Positions 58,601 through 64,000 of a stretch of 64,000 nucleotides of DNA are shown here, one piece after another. A program made the translations under genes and the position numbers. The stretch covers positions 5,580,001-5,644,000 of the forward strand of contig CM082577.2 in assembly GCA_040954595.2 (NCBI GenBank). Direction: 5' to 3'. Positions within the stretch are counted from its first letter, which is position 1, and the number at the start of each line of letters is the position of its first letter. The notes beneath the pieces are model-generated. The model searched no databases, was not told where the DNA came from, and was given only the letters and a program-made list of their open reading frames with translations. This stretch comes from Balanoglossus misakiensis. Lineage: Eukaryota; Hemichordata.

Positions 58601-60284
58601 AGTTGTTTTATACATTGAGTCAAAAGCCCAATTGTCTAAAAATATGATTTTGCTTATAACTATACTGGCGTCATGCTCTTGTTTACATAGATTTTCTGTT
58701 TCTGGAGGTGTTGACAGTTTTCACTTATAGAACTCTTACGTTGATCGCACGTTGGTTGACCTTTCTGGTGCCCGACGGTCAAGTTACGGCTTCAGATGAT
58801 TAGCCTTTTGGGTGCAATTATCATGTCACGAAACTAGTGCTTTGTGCCAGCGATGTCCATAACTGTTCTCTTAGCCAGACTCTGGGTGTAGCGATTGAGC
58901 ATGTTGTTGTGACATACTCAACCTGCAAATTATCTCCAGGGGTGCATGCAGATACCATCAGCTTTAATTTGTGTCAAATCGAGTCTGCACATTTACATGT
59001 AAACCTGAAAACAAGTACACGTAACGGCTGTAGACTCTGGATTGAGAATCTAGCAGTTATCTGACTCTGAGCACTGTCAACGCGACATCTAGCCACCATT
59101 TTCTGTTAACTTGAAAACACATACTGTGCAAAAGTAATTCAACTGCTCTCTTACTGTGCCTGAGGCTAGTCTGCTGGAGCACTGACCTGGAAGGCTATGA
59201 TCATGCTGTATCTCCTCTTTGATAACATTTTGTTTTTTGTCATACACATCATATCATATGTCAGATCACCAGAAAGTCTTTCATTTCCCATGTGATGATG
59301 GCAGTGGTTACCTTGGTGGGGGTGGGTGTGCAAGTTTTAATGTCAGTATAGTTGATTGAATTTAGTGTAAGCAAAAAGAGGGACATACATTGTGGGCAGC
59401 AGTCGCAGTATAATTGGACAAACATGTGCACTCAACATGTGACTGTCCTAAATATGTTGTTATTAATTTCTGAAATGGATTTGAAAAAAAGAAAGTTTGT
59501 GAGGTCTGGTGTGTATCAACATGTACTGGGAACCCTGCCCCTCCCGATCTTGGAGATGCTAAGCCACAATTTATCAGATCACCATGCACTTATCATTTCT
59601 ATTGATTGTCACATTCTCACAAACCATTGCTCAGACAGTTGTGATATTCAAATGAAACATGCAAATTTGTATTTTTAAGTTTATTTCTGTTCTATTTATC
59701 CAATACATGGTTGGAGAGTGTTACGCTTTGATGCCGTTTATCCTAATGCTGTTAAATTTGCTGTGTCTGGATGGTTGAAATTAAAACTCTTCAAATATTT
59801 GTGAAGGTACAGAGCATATGTTATGTACCTTCACAATTACTTGAAGAGTTCTATTGTAACAGTTTTGATGATATTTTTAGCATTCTTGTTGAAAACATTT
59901 GTTAGCTTTCGGCATGACAATCAGTTTCCCTTACACTGGCATGTCTTGTCACAATATATTGCATAAGACTGCACAGCTCAGTCACCTTATTATTAGGAAC
60001 AGTGATGTTATTGAAGTTCATACTAATTGCAAGCGATCAGATGGAACATGTATCCTAGCAAAAGAATTCCAATGACCCAGTGAATTGCGTCACAGTATTA
60101 AAATCATACACTTAGGCCCAAGTATCCAAACAAAATCCAATTATGGAGGCACTCAATTATGGATCCACTGGTTTCACTTAAACTTGAAAACTACAGGCCA
60201 TTGACTATGACTTGTTTAATTTCTTTACAGGCTGATATTCAATCTAGGGAGTACTTGCGGCAGAATTTTCCAACTTGCCAATAG
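37666..60284 (+). CDS. ENDOV: Endonuclease V (ENDOV)
   Basis: Eight exons: 37666-37790, 38839-39010, 39711-39845, 40193-40232, 40575-40687, 41275-41343, 51514-51642, 60231-60284; phases agree, 278 aa (human 282). The enzyme hydrolyses the phosphodiester next to inosine; bacterial forms repair deaminated DNA, while animal ENDOV prefers inosine in RNA. Catalytic features are present: [11 protein letters not shown] with Asp75, the PYIP wedge at 113-116 followed by GFLAFRE with Glu123, and [10 protein letters not shown] with Asp149. [20 protein letters not shown] and [14 protein letters not shown] are strongly conserved family blocks. The last exon encodes only [17 protein letters not shown] and stop, matching the human C-terminal ADICSRE. 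The N-terminus is about 20 residues longer than in human. Two introns (41344-51513 and 51643-60230) make up over 80% of the gene. Confidence 0.96.
37791..38838 (+). other. ENDOV intron 1
   Basis: Pyrimidine-rich. It includes two related copies of a CACCC-rich block (about 38040-38140 and 38151-38200, sharing ATTGGTATTGTC-like ends) and a CA/TACATG-rich microsatellite stretch at about 38438-38560. No exon is seen. Confidence 0.7.
39081..39670. mobile_element. 590-bp non-autonomous DNA transposon (MITE) with terminal inverted repeats
   Basis: The left end TATTTAAAGGTCTCATGTCA and the right end, which in reverse complement reads TATTTAAAGGTCCCATGCCA, match at 18 of 20 positions and continue TGC on both sides. 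The interior is GC-richer than the host intron (ENDOV intron 2) and has no transposase-sized frame. It is a textbook MITE layout. Target-site duplication is unclear because the flanks are TA-rich. Confidence 0.85.
43490..43555 (+). repeat. Short degenerate tandem repeat
   Basis: Repeated CAGAGCCCTCTGAG / CAGAGCCCCT / CAGAACCTCAGAACCC units within the long ENDOV intron. Confidence 0.6.
45123..45177 (+). repeat. Two-copy direct repeat
   Basis: A 23-bp segment beginning TGTTTTATTTGAGCAAATTG occurs at 45123-45145 and again at 45155-45177, a 32-bp period. Confidence 0.85.
49519..49600 (+). repeat. (TAGTG)n pentanucleotide microsatellite
   Basis: About sixteen perfect TAGTG units. Flanking sequence also shows related GTACTG and AGTGTAG words, suggesting older expansion. 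The 67-codon frame across it on the - strand is an artefact. Confidence 0.95.
53186..53206 (+). repeat. Poly-G homopolymer (about 21 G)
   Basis: An uninterrupted G run. Its length may be inexact because such runs sequence poorly. It could form a G-quadruplex on the + strand. Confidence 0.9.
55175..55350 (-). mobile_element. tRNA-derived SINE
   Basis: Read on the - strand, TGGTCCATTTG (55341-55331) fits the Pol III A box (TRGYNNANNNG) and GGTTCAAGACC (55298-55288) fits the B box (GGTTCRANNCC) exactly, 43 nt apart as in tRNA genes. Downstream comes TTGTGCCCTCGAGCAACTTG, resembling the GTGCCCTTGAGCAAGGCAC-type body of marine-animal tRNA SINEs as I remember them. Outer limits are approximate. 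Confidence 0.7.
59785..59850. ncRNA. microRNA-sized hairpin
   Basis: The arms 59785-59810 and 59825-59850 pair over 26 bp with two mismatches (left arm ...CTTCAAATATTTGTGAAGG..., right arm ...CCTTCACAATTACTTGAAG...) around a 14-nt loop. Size and pairing suit a Drosha/Dicer precursor, and it lies in the last ENDOV intron. I do not recognise a known microRNA, and a small foldback transposon remnant would look the same. Confidence 0.35.
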
Positions 60285-63200
60285 TCCAGGAACACGGATG
60301 AAGCACGAGTTCTTGTGGAGAGATTTGACAGCCACTTAAGTGATTGAAAATGTAGTCGTTAAAGCACACAATAATGAGTCTTAAATGTTTCCTTTATGAC
60401 CATTTTCATGTCATAAATATTGCCTCATACATAATAGGCAACAGTAACAGAAATTACAGCACTTGCAAGATTTAATTTCCTTTCTAAGGATTTCCGAACA
60501 GGGTATATTCAGGTCAAAAGAGTCAACGGAAATATCTCATTTTATATGAATGCTGTCCACTTCATTTCATCTTTTGATAACTGTACCAAATAGAACATCC
60601 TCTTGAATTAAGTCTTACGTTAGAAAAGGCATATCAATTATTTTTGGGGCTTCTTTGCAGTAAAATATTTTTAATCCTGTAAATTACTTGTGATGTGGCA
60701 TACCTGGTCGTGTAGTGTGACTTATATTTCCTCTTACCATGGAAGTGGCTGCATAGTTTCTACATTCATTGATGTCTTTTTTAATTACCAAGCTCACAGC
60801 TTCGGCTCATTGCTATTTTGTGGAAATCCTCCAAGAAAAATTAAGAAACCTGTCAAACGTATAATTTTTAGTTTACTGATAAAGATACATTTGCATTAAT
60901 TAATAATAATTGAACATTAATAAGTTCAAAGAAAATTTTAAGCATGAGATCTCTGTTTTAGCCATACTAGAATAATTCATTTCAAAGCTTAATTCTGTCA
61001 ATATGACCGTGAGACAAGATTTCGAGAGCATTTTATCAATAGTAAATACCTCTTGAAATAATGACTTGAAATGTGCAAATTAGCAATAGTTTTTCATTAA
61101 ACTGCTTGAATTTATTTCGTGCAATACAGATCTCCTTGGTACATGTAAAATTTACATCATTTTGGTACAGTATTTTAGAAATGTACATAGATATAAATAC
61201 ATGTACATGACAACTTTTCATGGGGAAAGGAAAAAAACAGAGCTACCTCGGGTATGGTTGACAATGTTTTGAAATAATGTGCCAAATGAGTGATTTTTCA
61301 CTAATCAATTTTACAGATTTAAAACGCTTGTTTGTCAAGATTTTTCCAAACCAGGTATTTTTATAAACGTCAATCAAGTCACATATTTCAAATACCGATA
61401 GCAAGAATAAATTTTTATAAAAGTACTTTTTATTCCATCTGATGTAACAATCATTCTTTTAAGTGATTTTTCATTAGATTTTCCTTTCTCTGTCTATCAA
61501 CCTTTTATGCTGTTGATTTGTCTTATGTGTGTATCATATAGAAACTGTTCATGTATTTCTTTAAGCACTGTGACAAATTGGTCATGGTGTTGTAAAGAAA
61601 TGTTTGTATTATCACAGCTTTGATTTTGGTATGTAATAATATTTGGGTCATACCATTTTTTAAAAATTAGATCACTATTCAGCGCTGACTGTCGGCACAA
61701 TAAAGTCTGCAAAGATGAGTTTTACGGTTCATTTGGAATGACACACTTGTAGTCCCTGTATCTCATTACTGGCCAATGTTGAAACCGTATGGATAGTTGA
61801 ACACAACTCCCTGGACTGTAAACGCGGTTACCGTGGTTTGTATTAAGAGAATAGGTTACATGATAGCAAACATGTTATTCACTTTGAGGGCCCGCAATTT
61901 GGGACAGTCCTATCCAAAGAGTGAATGTGGCTACGATTGAATTTAGCCTAAGGGCATTTGGAAGATAGACCTGTTTTTATTGCAGCTTGTGTCGCTTTGG
62001 TATAAACTGCTGTGATATCGAGGTGAAACTACTGTGTTTGTAAAGTATTTGGAAGTTGATCAGATAGTGCTACTACTACTAGATTGTAGAGTCTTAAACA
62101 AGTCTGGAATAGAAAATACTACACGAAACATTATTTTGTTGGAAACTATCATCCATATTGGTAATAAGACAGGCATGCAAGCATAGTGATACGCAAAGGC
62201 TGATTGTGGTTGTATATATTCACGGCGCATTATCAAGGCAAAAATTCAGACCGGCATTTTCAACTCACGACCTTCCATTTTATAGCCATTTGGATAATAA
62301 TAAATTCGATGAAGTAACCTAATTTCATTTAGAATCAAACGGGTGGATGGCCTCGAATAGTGATGGGTGGGGTATTTGCATTGTGTACTGTATATGCATG
62401 AACGGAACCAAAGTTGTGACTAAAATCACTGTGGTTAAAATCAGCTGCACTTTATGTATGGCAGAAATGAATTGCTACAGTAACTGAACTCCTCTGACAG
62501 GTGGTCAAAAGTGGCCTTCTCATGTGTCGCGAGATCGTACGCATATCAAACAGTCAATAATTGATAAATAGGCAATATTTTTCCGACACATAACAAATTA
62601 ACGACACAAATTTTACATCGTGGCTGTGTACTGTAATTTCATTCGAACTTGGTAGAATTGAGAAGACAGTGTTTTATAAATCAGTTTAACTAGCGGCGAC
62701 CTTTTCATTGATCAAAAGTTTCCCTTTTACTCGTGATCAGCAGAAATGTTATCCCAATCACGGAAGTTGATTGTTATCTTGCAAAAGTGCCAGCAGCCGA
62801 TCAGATTTTACTGTCTCAGATTAGATAGTGCACGCCACACGGTATCTTGGTCCCCCATCATACAGCCGCGCCGCCTGCGGCAGTGACAGATGGATCAGTT
62901 GGATGTACTCCCCCTGTCACCATGGTGACAAACATAGGCTCGTGTTTCAAACAAGCACACCGACAATGACGACCATGCATGTTCGATGATTTTATTGCCC
63001 CAACACCGGCAGGCAGTGTTGACATTTTGCTGGTTTGAGAGTTGGCTTGACAGTAACCGAGACAGTAACCTAGAGCAACAGTTGTCTCCATTATTATGAA
63101 CAGTGTACAGTGATTCGGCAGTCATGACGCAACCCAGAGGCGGTCGTTGATTGGCTATGTTACACAAAGTATAAAGGTCATGCTGTGTCAGGCCATGCAC

Positions 63201-64000
63201 ATGCAGGGGTTGGGTCAAAGGTCGCGCGTGCGAGATCGCATCGCCAATATTCCAGAACGCTGGCGATAGCCATATTTTTTCGTAATTTTATAGGTTCCCA
63301 AATTTACTGACACAACTAAAATATGTTGTCCTTCTGGCAATAGTTGGGTAGGATAATAAAAGGACTTCGAAAATGTCCACGTTTCTCCGATCGTCATTCT
63401 CAGCTGTGCGTTCAATGTTTACAAGCAGAAAGTAGTTCCCTCTTGCAACATTTGCATAATATGTATTCATGAACTACCGAAATTATTTTATGACAACGCA
63501 CTGAAACCGGCGGGAGAAAACATGTGATTTACGAATGCAGTTTTTATTGGCATTGATTGTGATTGCAAAGGGTATTTATTAGCAACTCTTGTAATTTTAT
63601 TCCCGCTTTCAACAGGGACTATTTTTTATCTCATTTGCCTATCACCTGTAGAAAGTACCAGGTTTTTTTTTACCGGCAACAGCGACACAATCGGTAGCAC
63701 ATATGCAACAATACTAATTATTGGACCTGATTTGTTGCCATATTATAATAACATAAGTGGTACAACTTTAAAAGTTTAAACATTTCAAGGGGAAGGGTAC
63801 CAGTGTCACAATTTAATATTTGTCGCATTCCTGTTCTTTCTGACTGCAACAATTCCAAATACCAGGGCAATACTCAGAATGTCACTTATTATCTTGTTTC
63901 TAATTCGATGTATGTACAGTACATCAGCAAATGTATCTACTTCGCATTTTGATCGTTGTTTTTAATATACAATAAAACAGTAGCGGGCCTAGAATTGACC
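60285..64000. other. Region downstream of ENDOV, no gene supported
   Basis: The proximal part should be ENDOV 3'UTR; AATAAA occurs at 61406-61411 and 61699-61704. A GC-richer stretch at about 62830-63260 (GCCGCGCCGCCTGCGGC and GGTCGCGCGTGCGAG) holds a palindromic X-box-like site and may be a promoter for a gene outside the window. Short frames here match nothing I know. Confidence 0.55.
62915..62930. promoter_or_regulatory. 16-bp perfect palindrome, X-box-like
   Basis: TGTCACCATGGTGACA is its own reverse complement and contains GTCACC-AT-GGTGAC, a symmetric form of the RFX X-box. It lies in the GC-richer patch downstream of ENDOV. Confidence 0.45.

Larger units (their letters stand above)
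51643..60230 (+). other. ENDOV intron 7 (8.6 kb)
   Basis: Phase 0 boundaries separate ...RIPEPIRQ from ADIQSRE.... The intron holds a poly-G tract (53186-53206), a tRNA-derived SINE (about 55175-55350) and a small hairpin (59785-59850). No other exon is supported. Confidence 0.8.

Noticed and set aside
1-64000. All matches to the fully degenerate X-box (RYYNYY-N1-3-RRNRAC)
   Set aside because: Simple base-frequency reasoning predicts dozens by chance in 64 kb; only near-perfect or well-placed sites are reported.
1-64000. Stand-alone tRNA genes, rRNA, CRISPR arrays, bacterial operons, viral genes
   Set aside because: Looked for by eye and none supported; the only tRNA-like promoter boxes belong to the SINE near 55.3 kb.

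Overview
This is animal genomic DNA. Coding sequence is split into many short exons by GT-AG introns with pyrimidine-rich 3' splice sites, intergenic and intronic DNA is AT-rich with microsatellites and small transposable elements, and every recognisable protein is a metazoan family member. The gene set (axonemal dynein light chain DNAL4, FBXW10, ENDOV, an LRRC14/PRAME-type LRR protein and a TMEM130/PMEL-family membrane protein) together with the intron and repeat style suggests a marine invertebrate, for example an amphioxus, hemichordate, echinoderm or mollusc. The sequence alone does not fix the species. There is no operon logic, CRISPR array or prokaryotic feature.

Layout. (1) 2-7809, + strand: the 3' part of a large gene whose product begins inside an XPF/MUS81-type ERCC4 nuclease domain with an intact GD...ERKx3D catalytic signature, followed by a second ERCC4-like half, several ubiquitin-interacting motifs, SUMO-interacting motifs and a C-terminal TAF1-like CCHC zinc knuckle. 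I know no vertebrate gene with this order, and it is the most interesting item. (2) 10205-27158, + strand: FBXW10, nine exons, 1234 aa. (3) 29195-31876, - strand: TMEM130-like PKD-domain type I membrane protein, seven exons, 451 aa, tail-to-tail with FBXW10. (4) 32238-34332, + strand: LRRC14/PRAME-family LRR protein, four exons, 502 aa, head-to-head with the TMEM130-like gene (361 bp between start codons). (5) 35824-36925, - strand: DNAL4, three exons, 108 aa. (6) 37666-60284, + strand: endonuclease V (ENDOV), eight exons, 278 aa, head-to-head with DNAL4 (740 bp between start codons) and carrying two very long introns (about 10.2 and 8.6 kb). (7) 60285-64000: no gene that I can support; a GC-richer patch near 62.8-63.3 kb with a palindromic X-box-like site may be a promoter of something outside the window.

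For all six genes I joined the exons by hand. Splice phases agree at every junction and the summed coding lengths are multiples of three (within the window for the first gene). Non-genic highlights are a roughly 590-bp inverted-repeat element (39081-39670), a 143-bp near-perfect hairpin (13671-13813), a tRNA-derived SINE with A and B boxes (about 55175-55350, - strand), a 66-bp microRNA-sized hairpin (59785-59850), a duplicated splice-donor region in FBXW10, and RFX-type X-box sites, one of them just upstream of the axonemal gene DNAL4.

Functionally the six genes do not form a pathway. Two act on nucleic acids (the ERCC4-type nuclease and ENDOV), two are probably ubiquitin-ligase substrate receptors (FBXW10 and the LRRC14-like protein), one is axonemal and one is a membrane protein.
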